7,178 nucleotides of DNA from Comamonadaceae bacterium (GCA_947458345.1 CANHBU010000089.1:1-7178), one strand, 5' to 3'; shown: positions 1-5,737, counted from the stretch's first letter. The notes: a model not told the origin generated them from the letters alone. A program made the numbers and translations.

Positions 1-371
1 CTGGCCTGGCCGCGCTCTTGCACCACCGCGAGCGCTTTGCCGGGCGGCGGGTCGGGCTGGTGCTGTGCGGCGGCAACATCGACCCGCTGGTGCTGGCCTC
101 GATCATCGAACGGGGCATGGTACGCGCCGGCCGGCTGGTCAGGCTCAAGGTCAGCGCCCGCGATGTGCCGGGCTCACTGGCACAGATCACGCACACCGTG
201 GCACAAGCGGGCGCCAATATCGACGAAGTGCACCATCAACGCGCCTTCAGCCTGCTGTCGGCCCAGCACGTCGATATTGAACTGGTGCTGCAAACCCGCG
301 GACCGGCGCACATCGAGCAGGTGATCGCCGCGCTGAGCCAGGCCGGGTTTTCAGCGGTGATGCAGTCTTAA
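1..371 (+). CDS. ilvA: Threonine ammonia-lyase (threonine dehydratase), C-terminal part with ACT domain; 5' end outside window
   Basis: Only the last 122 residues are present; the first complete codon is at 3 and the frame is open to the window edge. The visible part starts in the end of the PLP-dependent catalytic domain: a GLAALL helix, then VGLVLCGGNIDP, the conserved strand and loop near the end of serine/threonine dehydratases. A single ACT domain follows (RLVRLKVSARDVPGSLAQ onward, with GANIDEVHHQR and a closing beta strand), ending at a TAA at 369-371. One short ACT domain is the layout of the roughly 400-residue enzymes, not the long biosynthetic form with two ACT-like domains. The known reaction is L-threonine to 2-oxobutyrate plus ammonia, in the cytosol, feeding isoleucine synthesis or threonine catabolism. 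The catalytic lysine lies outside the window. The family is clear; biosynthetic versus catabolic use cannot be decided here. The next gene converges on it. Confidence 0.88.
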   Translation, partial: GLAALLHHRERFAGRRVGLVLCGGNIDPLVLASIIERGMVRAGRLVRLKVSARDVPGSLAQITHTVAQAGANIDEVHHQRAFSLLSAQHVDIELVLQTRGPAHIEQVIAALSQAGFSAVMQS

Positions 372-414
372 GCAAGCTTGCGCGAAGGACTGACCCGCGG
401 CCTGATTTAAGCGG

Positions 415-507
415 TGCGGGGGCGCCGCCCTCGGTGCGATGGCGTGACTGCTCGAGCAGCGGCTTCTCATCAAAGGCCCCATCGCCGCGAGGGCGCGGCT
501 CCTACAG
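415..507. repeat. Composite REP/BIME-like repeat, copy 1 (two inverted hairpins around a palindrome)
   Basis: The left arm is a hairpin with stem GCGCCG (422-427), loop CCCT (428-431) and CGGTGC (432-437; one G-T wobble). The right arm is CCGCG (485-489), loop AGGG, CGCGG (494-498), followed by the tail GCTCCTACAG. The arms are inverted copies of one element, since the reverse complement of the right tail (CTGTAGGAGC) resembles the 5' side of the left arm. Between them is a perfect 12-bp palindrome, CTGCTCGAGCAG (448-459). Positions 421-507 align without gaps to 6621-6707, with 67 of 87 positions identical by my count. It lies between the convergent 3' ends of the threonine ammonia-lyase and the indolepyruvate oxidoreductase genes, a typical REP location, and could act as a bidirectional 3'-end structure. 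That role is inferred. Confidence 0.8.
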
Positions 508-533
508 TACTTGATCCGGGCCTGCTGAAAGCT

Positions 534-559
534 TGTAGGAGCGCCGCCCTCGGCGCGAT
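534..559. repeat. Single REP-like hairpin, left-arm type
   Basis: This holds the cleanest hairpin of the family: perfect stem GCGCCG (541-546), loop CCCT (547-550), CGGCGC (551-556), preceded by the tail TGTAGGA and followed by GAT. It sits 31 bp beyond the stop codon of the minus-strand oxidoreductase gene, so it would fall in the 3' end of that transcript. There is no T-run on either side, so it is not a classical intrinsic terminator. It may protect the RNA end or be a bare repeat. Apart from the repeats at 415-507 and here, I see nothing else in the gap 372-590. Confidence 0.75.
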
Positions 560-590
560 CGGGCTTCAAGCGCGGGCGGTAGGCTAAGTC

Positions 591-3500
591 TTAAGCCGCC
601 TGCCGTGCCGGTGCGCGCGCGGCCTCGCGAAAGGCCTGCAAGCGCTGCTGCCACTGCAGCTGGGCGGCCAGCAGATTGCGCTCCTTGACATGGCCAAAGC
701 CTTTGATCTGCTCGGCGATGCGCGCCAGCTCGAGCGCCGCCGCCAGGGTGTCGGGCTTGAGGCCAACGATGAGCTCTTCGACGGTGTCGCAGTACTGGCC
801 GATCAGCTCGTGTTCGCTGCGGCGCTCTTGGGTGTAGCCAAACACATCGAAGGCGGTGCCGCGCAAACCCTTGAACCGCGCGAGCAGGGCAAAGGCGCTG
901 CGCATCCAAGCGCCATAAGGGCGCTTGATCAGGTGACCCTGGGCATCCTTGCGCGCCAGCAAAGGCGGCGCGAGGTGGTAGCTGAGCTTGTAATCGCCCT
1001 CAAACAGGCTCTGGATCTTTTGCGCAAACGCGGCGTCGGTGTGCAGCCGCGCCACCTCGTACTCGTCCTTGTAAGCCATCAGCTTAAAGAGGTTGCGGGC
1101 CACTGCCTCGGCCAGCTCGCCCCGGCCAGAGACCGGCAGCTCGGCCTGTCGCACACGCTCGACTAGGGCGCTGTAGCGCTGCGCATAGGCGCGGTCTTGG
1201 TAAGCGGTGAGGAACTCAACGCGCCGCTGCACCACCTCGTCCAGGCTCTGACGGCGCGCCGGCAGGCTGATCACTTGCGCGGGCGCAAGCAGGCGCTGCA
1301 CGCCCTCGCCGTCGTGCGCGGCGCGCCGGCCCCAGGTGAAAGCGGCCTTGTTCTGATCGACCGCCACTTCGTTGAGCTCGATGGCGCGCATGATCGAGGC
1401 CAGCTGCAGCGGGATCCAGCCCTTTTGCCAGGCAAAGCCCAGCAGCATGGGGTTGGCGTAGAGGCTGTCGCCCATGAGTTTGACGGCCGCGCTGTCCATA
1501 TCAAAGGCGGCCACCGCCGACGCACCGACCGCTTGCTGCATCTGCGCCTGACAGGCACTGCCCGGGCTGGCCCAGCCGCCGTCCTTGACGAAAGCGGCCG
1601 TCGGCGCGGTGTGGCCATTGAGAGCCACTTGCGTGCGGCCCGAGCGCATGCGCAGCAGCGTCTCCTTGTGGGCCCCGACGATGGGGTCGCAGGCAAGCAC
1701 CAGGTCGGCTGCGGCCGTGCTCACGCGCGTGGTGCGGATGTCGTGCTGGCTCTGGGCGATGAGCACGTGGCTCCAGGTGCTGCCGCCTTTTTGCGCCAGA
1801 CCGGCGGCATCTTGCGTGACGATGCCCTTGCCTTCCAGGTGCGCCGCCATGCCCAGCAACTGGCCGATGGTGATCACGCCGGTGCCGCCCACGCCGGCAA
1901 CGATCAGCCCCCATACCGGCTCGCTTGTGCCCCCCAGTGCCGGCACCTGCGGCTCGGACAGCGCGCCCAGCCGGGCATCGTCGTAAGGGCTCAGGCGGGC
2001 ATCGCGCGCCTTCTTGCGCAGCTGTCCGCCCTCGATGGTCACGAAGCTCGGGCAAAAGCCTTTGAGGCAGCTCATGTCCTTGTTGCAGCTGCTCTGGTTG
2101 ATCTGCCGCTTGCGGCCGAACTCGGTCTCCAGCGGCTCGACCGACAAGCAGTTGGACTGCACGCTGCAGTCGCCGCAGCCCTCGCACACCAGTTCATTGA
2201 TCAGCACCCGGCGGGCCGGATCGACCAAGGTGCCACGCTTGCGGCGACGGCGCTTTTCGGTGGCGCAGGTCTGGTCGTAAATGATGACCGTGCAGCCGGC
2301 GACCTCGCGCAACTGGCGCTGCAGGGCATCGAGCTGGTCTCGGTGGTGCACGCCCACACCGGCCGGCAGCGCCACGCCCTGGTATTTTTCGGGCTCATCG
2401 GTCACCACCACCACCTGCCGCGCGCCCTCGGCCGTCACCGAATGGGCAATCTGCGGCACGCTGTGCCCCTCGGCGCGCTCGCCCACCGGCTGGCCACCGG
2501 TCATGGCCACCGCGTCGTTGTAGAGGATCTTGTAGGTGATGTTGACGCCGGCCGCAATGGACTGGCGGATGGCCAGCAGGCCGCTGTGAAAGTAGGTGCC
2601 GTCACCAATGTTGGCGAACACATGCGCCTCGTTGACGAAGGGCGCCTGGCCGACCCAGGGCACGCCCTCGCCACCCATCTGCGTGAAGCCGGCCGTGGAA
2701 CGGTCCATCCACAAGGCCATGAAATGGCAGCCGATGCCGGCCATGGTGCGCGAACCTTCGGGCACCTTAGTGGAGGTGTTGTGCGGACAGCCCGAACAAA
2801 ACCAGGGGGTGCGCTCAGCCGCAGGAGGGGAGCTGGCCAGCGCCGACTCGCGCGCAGCCAAGATGGCCAGGTGCGCGTCCATGCGCGCGGCCGTGGCCTC
2901 ATCGACGCCCAGGCGCTTGAGCCGCGCGGCGATGGCTTTGGCAATCAGGGCCGGGGTGAGGTCGGCGCTGGCGCGCAGCAGCGTGTGCGCGCTCGGATTG
3001 GGCACGCTCCACTCGCCGCCGCTGTACTGGCCAGGCACGTCGTCAAATTTGCCCAGCACATGCGGGCGCACGTCGGCGCGCCAGTTGTAGAGCTCTTCCT
3101 TGAGCTGGTATTCGATGACTTGGCGCTTTTCTTCGATGACCAGAATTTCCTGCAAGCCCGTGGCGAACTCGCGCGTGCCCTGTGCCTCCAGCGGCCAGAC
3201 CACCCCCACCTTGTGCAGGCGCAGCCCGATTCGGTGGCAGGTGGCCTCATCAAGGCCCAAATCGCGCATCGCCTGGCGGGTGTCGTTGTAGGCCTTGCCG
3301 CTGGCCATGATGCCCAGCCTGTCGTGTGGTCCGGCGATGACGGTGTGGTTGAGCCGGTTGGCGCGGATGTAGGCCAGCGCCGCATACCACTTGTGGTCAA
3401 ACAGCCGCGCCTCCTGCTCCAAGGCGGTGTCGGGCCAGCGGATGTGCACGCCGCCGGCGGGCATGTCAAAGTCGGGGCGCACGATCTGCACCCGGTCGGC

Positions 3501-4181
3501 ATCGACCTGCACGCTGGCCGAGGACTCGACAATTTCCTGGATGGTCTTCATGCCGGCCCAGACACCGGCAAAGCGGCTCATGGCCAGCGCATGCAGGCCC
3601 ATGTCCAGAATTTCTTGCACACTGGCCGGAAAAAACACCGGCAAGCCACAGGCCTTGAAGATGTGATCGCTCTGGTGAGCCGCCGTAGAGCTCTTGGCCA
3701 CATGGTCGTCGCCGGCCACCGCCAGCACCCCGCCCCAGGGGGTGGTGCCGGCCATATTGGCGTGCTTGAAGACATCGGAGCAGCGGTCCACGCCCGGGCC
3801 CTTGCCATACCAGATGCCAAACACCCCGTCGAATTTGCTCGAGCCCTGCGGCGCAAAGCCCAATTGCTGCGTGCCCCAAATGGCCGTGGCCGCCAGCTCC
3901 TCGTTGACGCCGGGCTGAAAATGGATGTGCTGCGATTGCAGGTGGCTCTTGGCCTTCCACAGGGCCTGGTCGTAGCCGCCCAGGGGGGAGCCGCGGTAGC
4001 CGCTGACGAAGCCTGCCGTGTTCTTGCCCAGGCGCTGGTCGCGCTGGCGCTGCAGCATGGGCAGGCGCACCAGGGCTTGCACGCCGCTCATGAACGCATC
4101 GCCGCTTTGCAAAGCGTATTTGTCGTCGAGCGTGACCGATTCGAGCGCGCGCAGCAGGTGCTCGGGCAAGGGGGCATTCAT
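591..4181 (-). CDS. Fused indolepyruvate ferredoxin oxidoreductase family protein (1196 aa)
   Basis: Cytosolic thiamine-diphosphate enzyme that, in its family, converts arylpyruvates (indolepyruvate, phenylpyruvate) plus CoA to aryl-acetyl-CoA, CO2 and reduced ferredoxin during aromatic amino acid breakdown. Domains in order: a pyrimidine-type TPP domain (about 1-240, with GYRGSPLGGYD at 61-71, PGVNEE at 90-95 holding the likely catalytic Glu, and GDDH at 157-160); a hinge (about 240-450); the diphosphate-binding TPP domain (CSGCPHN at 462-468, GDG at 526-528, YNDAVAMTGGQ from 554); an Fe-S segment with C666, C669, C672, C678, C699, C705 and C710; the gamma-type domain (GVGGTGV at 763-769, QDAAGLAQKGG at 790-800); and a C-terminal extension (about 960-1196). 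The length matches the one-chain bacterial form. The ATG at 4179-4181 has a good ribosome site (AGGAGA at 4194-4189, 7-nt spacing). No ferredoxin gene is nearby, so the electron acceptor is unknown. Family is confident; the exact 2-oxoacid is inferred. Confidence 0.93.
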   Translation of the reverse strand: MNAPLPEHLLRALESVTLDDKYALQSGDAFMSGVQALVRLPMLQRQRDQRLGKNTAGFVSGYRGSPLGGYDQALWKAKSHLQSQHIHFQPGVNEELAATAIWGTQQLGFAPQGSSKFDGVFGIWYGKGPGVDRCSDVFKHANMAGTTPWGGVLAVAGDDHVAKSSTAAHQSDHIFKACGLPVFFPASVQEILDMGLHALAMSRFAGVWAGMKTIQEIVESSASVQVDADRVQIVRPDFDMPAGGVHIRWPDTALEQEARLFDHKWYAALAYIRANRLNHTVIAGPHDRLGIMASGKAYNDTRQAMRDLGLDEATCHRIGLRLHKVGVVWPLEAQGTREFATGLQEILVIEEKRQVIEYQLKEELYNWRADVRPHVLGKFDDVPGQYSGGEWSVPNPSAHTLLRASADLTPALIAKAIAARLKRLGVDEATAARMDAHLAILAARESALASSPPAAERTPWFCSGCPHNTSTKVPEGSRTMAGIGCHFMALWMDRSTAGFTQMGGEGVPWVGQAPFVNEAHVFANIGDGTYFHSGLLAIRQSIAAGVNITYKILYNDAVAMTGGQPVGERAEGHSVPQIAHSVTAEGARQVVVVTDEPEKYQGVALPAGVGVHHRDQLDALQRQLREVAGCTVIIYDQTCATEKRRRRKRGTLVDPARRVLINELVCEGCGDCSVQSNCLSVEPLETEFGRKRQINQSSCNKDMSCLKGFCPSFVTIEGGQLRKKARDARLSPYDDARLGALSEPQVPALGGTSEPVWGLIVAGVGGTGVITIGQLLGMAAHLEGKGIVTQDAAGLAQKGGSTWSHVLIAQSQHDIRTTRVSTAAADLVLACDPIVGAHKETLLRMRSGRTQVALNGHTAPTAAFVKDGGWASPGSACQAQMQQAVGASAVAAFDMDSAAVKLMGDSLYANPMLLGFAWQKGWIPLQLASIMRAIELNEVAVDQNKAAFTWGRRAAHDGEGVQRLLAPAQVISLPARRQSLDEVVQRRVEFLTAYQDRAYAQRYSALVERVRQAELPVSGRGELAEAVARNLFKLMAYKDEYEVARLHTDAAFAQKIQSLFEGDYKLSYHLAPPLLARKDAQGHLIKRPYGAWMRSAFALLARFKGLRGTAFDVFGYTQERRSEHELIGQYCDTVEELIVGLKPDTLAAALELARIAEQIKGFGHVKERNLLAAQLQWQQRLQAFREAARAPARQAA

Positions 4182-4203
4182 GGATGGGTCTCCTGATAGG
4201 GTT

Positions 4204-4226
4204 GGGCCCGTCTTGTGAACAGGCCC
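4204..4226 (-). other. Possible 5'-leader hairpin of the oxidoreductase gene
   Basis: On the minus strand GGGCCTG (4226-4220) can pair with CGGGCCC (4210-4204), a 7-bp stem with one G-U pair and a 9-nt loop. It ends 9 nt upstream of the AGGAGA ribosome site. It could be an operator palindrome or a leader structure; GC-rich sequence makes such stems by chance, so this is weak. Confidence 0.25.
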
Positions 4227-4270
4227 GATAAAAGGCCGAGCCTGGGTAAGGCGCGGTTTGAAAATCCGAG

Positions 4271-4299
4271 TTTATGCCAGCGGCAAACGCTGCGTGCAA
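4271..4299 (-). promoter_or_regulatory. Candidate promoter for the oxidoreductase gene
   Basis: Minus-strand TTGCAC (4299-4294) and CATAAA (4276-4271) are separated by 17 bp, the usual sigma-70 spacing. Only 3 of 6 and 4 of 6 consensus positions match. It lies about 90 bp upstream of the start codon in a relatively AT-rich patch, which favours it, but it is a weak match. Confidence 0.28.
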
Positions 4300-4310
4300 G
4301 CCATTACCAG

Positions 4311-4344
4311 CCCCCTACACGGGGGTCATCTCACCTCTGAGAGG
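4311..4344. promoter_or_regulatory. Two adjacent short palindromes in the divergent intergenic region
   Basis: CCCCC-TACAC-GGGGG (4311-4325) is a perfect 5-bp inverted repeat. Nine bases later CCTCT-G-AGAGG (4334-4344) is another. Both lie between the minus-strand oxidoreductase and the plus-strand small membrane protein, upstream of both candidate promoters, where operator sites for a shared regulator could sit. No known regulator motif is recognised. Apart from these, the weak promoter candidates and a leader hairpin, I see nothing else in 4182-4412. Confidence 0.25.
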
Positions 4345-4377
4345 CCAGGTTTTGCTCAGGCGGCCCAGCCCAGCCGC

Positions 4378-4383
4378 TAAAAT
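4378..4383 (+). promoter_or_regulatory. Candidate -10 box for the small membrane protein gene
   Basis: TAAAAT matches five of six positions of TATAAT and starts 35 bp before the ATG at 4413. The only -35-like sequence, TTGCTC at 4352-4357, is 20 bp away, which is too far, so activator help or a different start point would be needed. Confidence 0.3.
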
Positions 4384-4412
4384 AAGCCTCCAGACTGCAC
4401 GGAGCAATTTTC

Positions 4413-4565
4413 ATGAGCCATCACGACAGCGCATCCCATGCCCCCGCCCACGGCGAAGAGCAAGACACCATGAAGGCCATCATGCCCCTGATCCCCATCG
4501 TGTTGCCCGTGGTGGGCGGCGTGCTGATCTTTTTGCTGGCCTTTATCGCGGTGTCCATGGCGTAA
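4413..4565 (+). CDS. Small one-helix membrane protein, His-rich N-terminus (50 aa), function unknown
   Basis: The ATG at 4413 has a ribosome site GGAG at 4401-4404 with 8-nt spacing, and the frame ends at TAA 4563-4565. The product begins MSHHDSASHAPAHGEEQD: four His and several acidic residues in the first 18. A hydrophobic stretch from about residue 22 to 49 follows (IMPLIPIVLPVVGGVLIFLL then AFIAVSMA), long enough for one membrane helix, with three prolines in its first third. There is no signal peptidase site, so it is probably an inner-membrane anchor protein with its polar N-terminus on one face. I do not recognise a named family. The His cluster could bind a metal, or the protein could be an accessory subunit of a membrane complex; both are guesses. 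A strong terminator follows 48 bp after the stop, so it is probably transcribed largely on its own. The good ribosome site and coherent topology argue for a real gene. Confidence 0.72.
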   Translation: MSHHDSASHAPAHGEEQDTMKAIMPLIPIVLPVVGGVLIFLLAFIAVSMA

Positions 4566-4583
4566 AGCGAGCCGCCCCGCCAA

Positions 4584-4610
4584 GCGCCCCGGCGCAGCGC
4601 GGGTCCTACA
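4584..4610. repeat. Possible decayed REP-like element
   Basis: GCGCC-CC-GGCGC (4584-4595) forms a 5-bp hairpin. GCGCGGGTCCTACA (4597-4610) matches the right-arm tail GCGCGGCTCCTACA of the element at 415-507 at 13 of 14 positions. The normal CCGCG-loop-CGCGG stem is not intact, so this looks like a degenerate member just behind the small membrane protein gene and ahead of its terminator. Confidence 0.4.
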
Positions 4611-4613
4611 CCC

Positions 4614-4635
4614 ATCCGCCGAAGGCGGATTTTTT
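4614..4635 (+). terminator. Rho-independent terminator after the small membrane protein gene
   Basis: Perfect 7-bp stem ATCCGCC (4614-4620), loop GAA, GGCGGAT (4624-4630), run directly into by five more T. It is a textbook intrinsic terminator on the plus strand. It ends only 21 bp before the ATG of the ABC ATPase, so it also sits in or just ahead of that gene's leader. Confidence 0.85.
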
Positions 4636-4656
4636 GTCTCCGCCACGATCGCCCTC

Positions 4657-5319
4657 ATGAGCGCCCCGTCGAGCGCCTTCTCGAGCGCCCCCCTGATCCG
4701 CGTGCAGGGCCTGCGCTGGCAGTTCCCGCAGGCCAGCGAGCCTGTGTTTGATGCGCTGAGCTTTGATCTGCCGGCCGGCGTGAGCTGCGTCTGCGGCGAC
4801 GAAGGGCGCGGCAAAAGCACGCTGCTGCGCCTGCTGGCCGGGCAGCTGAGCCCGCAGGGCGGATCTATCGGCTTGGGCGCAGACGGCGCACCCCTTTCGC
4901 CCGCCGATCTCAAGCGCAGGGTCAGCTGGCACGATGCGCATGAGGCCTCGTTCGACCAGCAGCTGGACCAACAGCTCGTGCAAAGCGTCCTCGAGCAGCG
5001 GGTGCCGCCCGAGGCCCGGGAGCAGCTGCCCGCCCTGCTGCATGGCCTTTCGCTGCAAGAGCATCTGGGCAAGCCGCTCTACCAGCTCTCGACCGGCAGC
5101 CGGCGCAAGGTGTTCATTGCCGCCACCCTCGCGCGTCCCTGCACCCTGGCCCTGCTTGACCAGCCCGGCACCGCGCTGGACGCGCCCTCGCTGCGGTTTT
5201 TGCGCGAGACCTTTGCCCGCTGGGCCCACAACAGCGAGCGCGCCTTGCTGATCGCCGATTACCAGGCACCCGAGGACCTTGAGCTGGCCAGCCTGATCGA
5301 CCTGGACGCGCCGCGCTGA
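4657..5319 (+). CDS. Orphan ABC-type ATP-binding protein with altered catalytic motifs (220 aa)
   Basis: A single ABC nucleotide-binding domain. Walker A is GDEGRGKST (47-55). The signature reads LSTGSRRK (144-151) in place of LSGGQ. Walker B is LALLDQP (164-170) with D168 kept but Q169 where the catalytic Glu normally stands. The D-loop ALD is at 173-175. Where the switch His should be, the protein reads LLIADYQ (197-203), and the usual Q-loop glutamine is not evident around VSWHDAH (89-95). ATP binding is therefore likely, with fast hydrolysis doubtful. No permease or binding protein is encoded beside it; the only membrane protein nearby is the 50-residue one upstream. Family practice would make it the cytosolic motor of an importer or exporter, or a non-transport ABC protein; the substrate cannot be named. 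The ATG at 4657 fits the domain start (LIRVQGL from residue 13), but no clear ribosome site precedes it. Confidence 0.85.
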   Translation: MSAPSSAFSSAPLIRVQGLRWQFPQASEPVFDALSFDLPAGVSCVCGDEGRGKSTLLRLLAGQLSPQGGSIGLGADGAPLSPADLKRRVSWHDAHEASFDQQLDQQLVQSVLEQRVPPEAREQLPALLHGLSLQEHLGKPLYQLSTGSRRKVFIAATLARPCTLALLDQPGTALDAPSLRFLRETFARWAHNSERALLIADYQAPEDLELASLIDLDAPR

Positions 5320-5408
5320 TCGGCTGATGCAGCCCCAGGCTCGGGGGCGACAAAACGGGCCGGCTCATGCTAACCTGCGCTCGTTTGTCATCATTTTGTG
5401 AACTCATT

Positions 5409-5654
5409 ATGCGCACCACCCTCACCCTGATCGCCGCATCCCTGTTGTCCGTCAGCGCCTTTGCGGCCGAGCCCAGCTGCACGGCTGTGGCCGCCGAGAA
5501 AAAGCTCGCCGGCGCCGCAAAAACCTCGTTCATGAAAAAGTGCGAGGCCGACGCCCAGGCCAAATGCGACGCCGCCGCAGCCGAGAAAAAACTTGCCGGC
5601 GCGGCCAAGAACAGCAATGTCAAGAAGTGCATGAGCGAGGCGGTCGGTAGCTGA
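5409..5654 (+). CDS. Secreted PsiF-repeat-like protein, two Cys-paired repeats (81 aa)
   Basis: The chosen ATG at 5409 begins a typical signal peptide: MRTT, a hydrophobic core LTLIAASLLSVSAF, then a likely cleavage site AFAA-EP at residues 17-22. An ATG at 5367 in the same frame would bury this signal, so it is rejected. The mature part is a tandem duplication with a 29-residue period: AAEKKLAGAAKTSFMKKC and AAEKKLAGAAKNSNVKKC. Cysteines C24/C45 and C53/C74 have identical 21-residue spacing. The pattern Cys, then xKxLxGxA(R/K)xxFMxxC, is that of PsiF repeats, named from the E. coli phosphate-starvation-inducible psiF gene of unknown biochemical role. I infer a small, Lys- and Ala-rich periplasmic protein of helical hairpins, each possibly closed by a disulfide. 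No obvious ribosome site is seen. A REP-like hairpin follows the stop. Function is unknown. Confidence 0.82.
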   Translation: MRTTLTLIAASLLSVSAFAAEPSCTAVAAEKKLAGAAKTSFMKKCEADAQAKCDAAAAEKKLAGAAKNSNVKKCMSEAVGS

Positions 5655-5663
5655 GCCCGGGCT

Positions 5664-5691
5664 CCATCGCCGCGGGGGCGCGGCTCCCATG
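5664..5691. repeat. Single REP-like hairpin, right-arm type
   Basis: Stem CCGCG (5670-5674), loop GGGG (5675-5678), CGCGG (5679-5683), preceded by ATCG and followed by CTCCCA, as in the right arms at 481-507 and 6681-6707. It starts 9 bp after the stop codon of the PsiF-like gene and has no T-run. Confidence 0.72.
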
Positions 5692-5701
5692 CCCTCGTGC
5701 C

Positions 5702-5737
5702 GGCACAAGAGACACAAAAGGCACAAGAGGCACAATC
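5702..5737 (+). repeat. Tandem 9-bp repeat, four units, just upstream of the pirin gene
   Basis: The units are GGCACAAGA (5702-5710), GACACAAAA (5711-5719), GGCACAAGA (5720-5728) and GGCACAATC (5729-5737). Units 1 and 3 are identical, and the others differ at two positions each. The array ends 5 bp before the pirin ATG at 5743. The only Shine-Dalgarno-like sequence, AGAGG at 5726-5730, spans the junction of units 3 and 4, so the array also holds the probable ribosome site. Its A-rich composition contrasts with the surrounding GC-rich DNA. Confidence 0.85.

Noticed and set aside
372..590. The clustered repeats viewed as a CRISPR array
   Set aside because: The copies are inverted relative to one another, imperfect and irregularly spaced, without uniform spacers, and there are no cas genes.
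1197..4196. A 999-codon open frame on + antisense to the indolepyruvate oxidoreductase
   Set aside because: The minus strand encodes a full enzyme with all family motifs and a ribosome site. The plus-strand product is His/Arg/Ala/Gly-rich with no recognisable domain, a common by-product of GC-rich codon use opposite a long gene.
4274..4660. A 128-codon + frame covering the divergent region and the small membrane protein
   Set aside because: It overlaps the 50-residue gene in another frame, begins in the presumed promoter region, runs through the terminator hairpin and has an Arg/Pro-rich product without family features.
4606..5229. A 207-codon - frame opposite the ABC ATPase
   Set aside because: It is a mirror frame of a gene with clear Walker motifs; its product is low in structure signals and has no recognisable motif.
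5385..5402. A Pho-box-like pair (TTGTCAT and TTGTGAA, 11 bp apart) ahead of the PsiF-like gene
   Set aside because: The spacing is right and psiF is phosphate-regulated in E. coli, but the second half matches poorly and the box ends only 6 bp before the start codon, leaving no room for a -10 element and leader.
5367..5408. An earlier ATG at 5367 for the PsiF-like gene
   Set aside because: It would put 14 mixed residues including two Cys before a clean signal peptide that starts at 5409.
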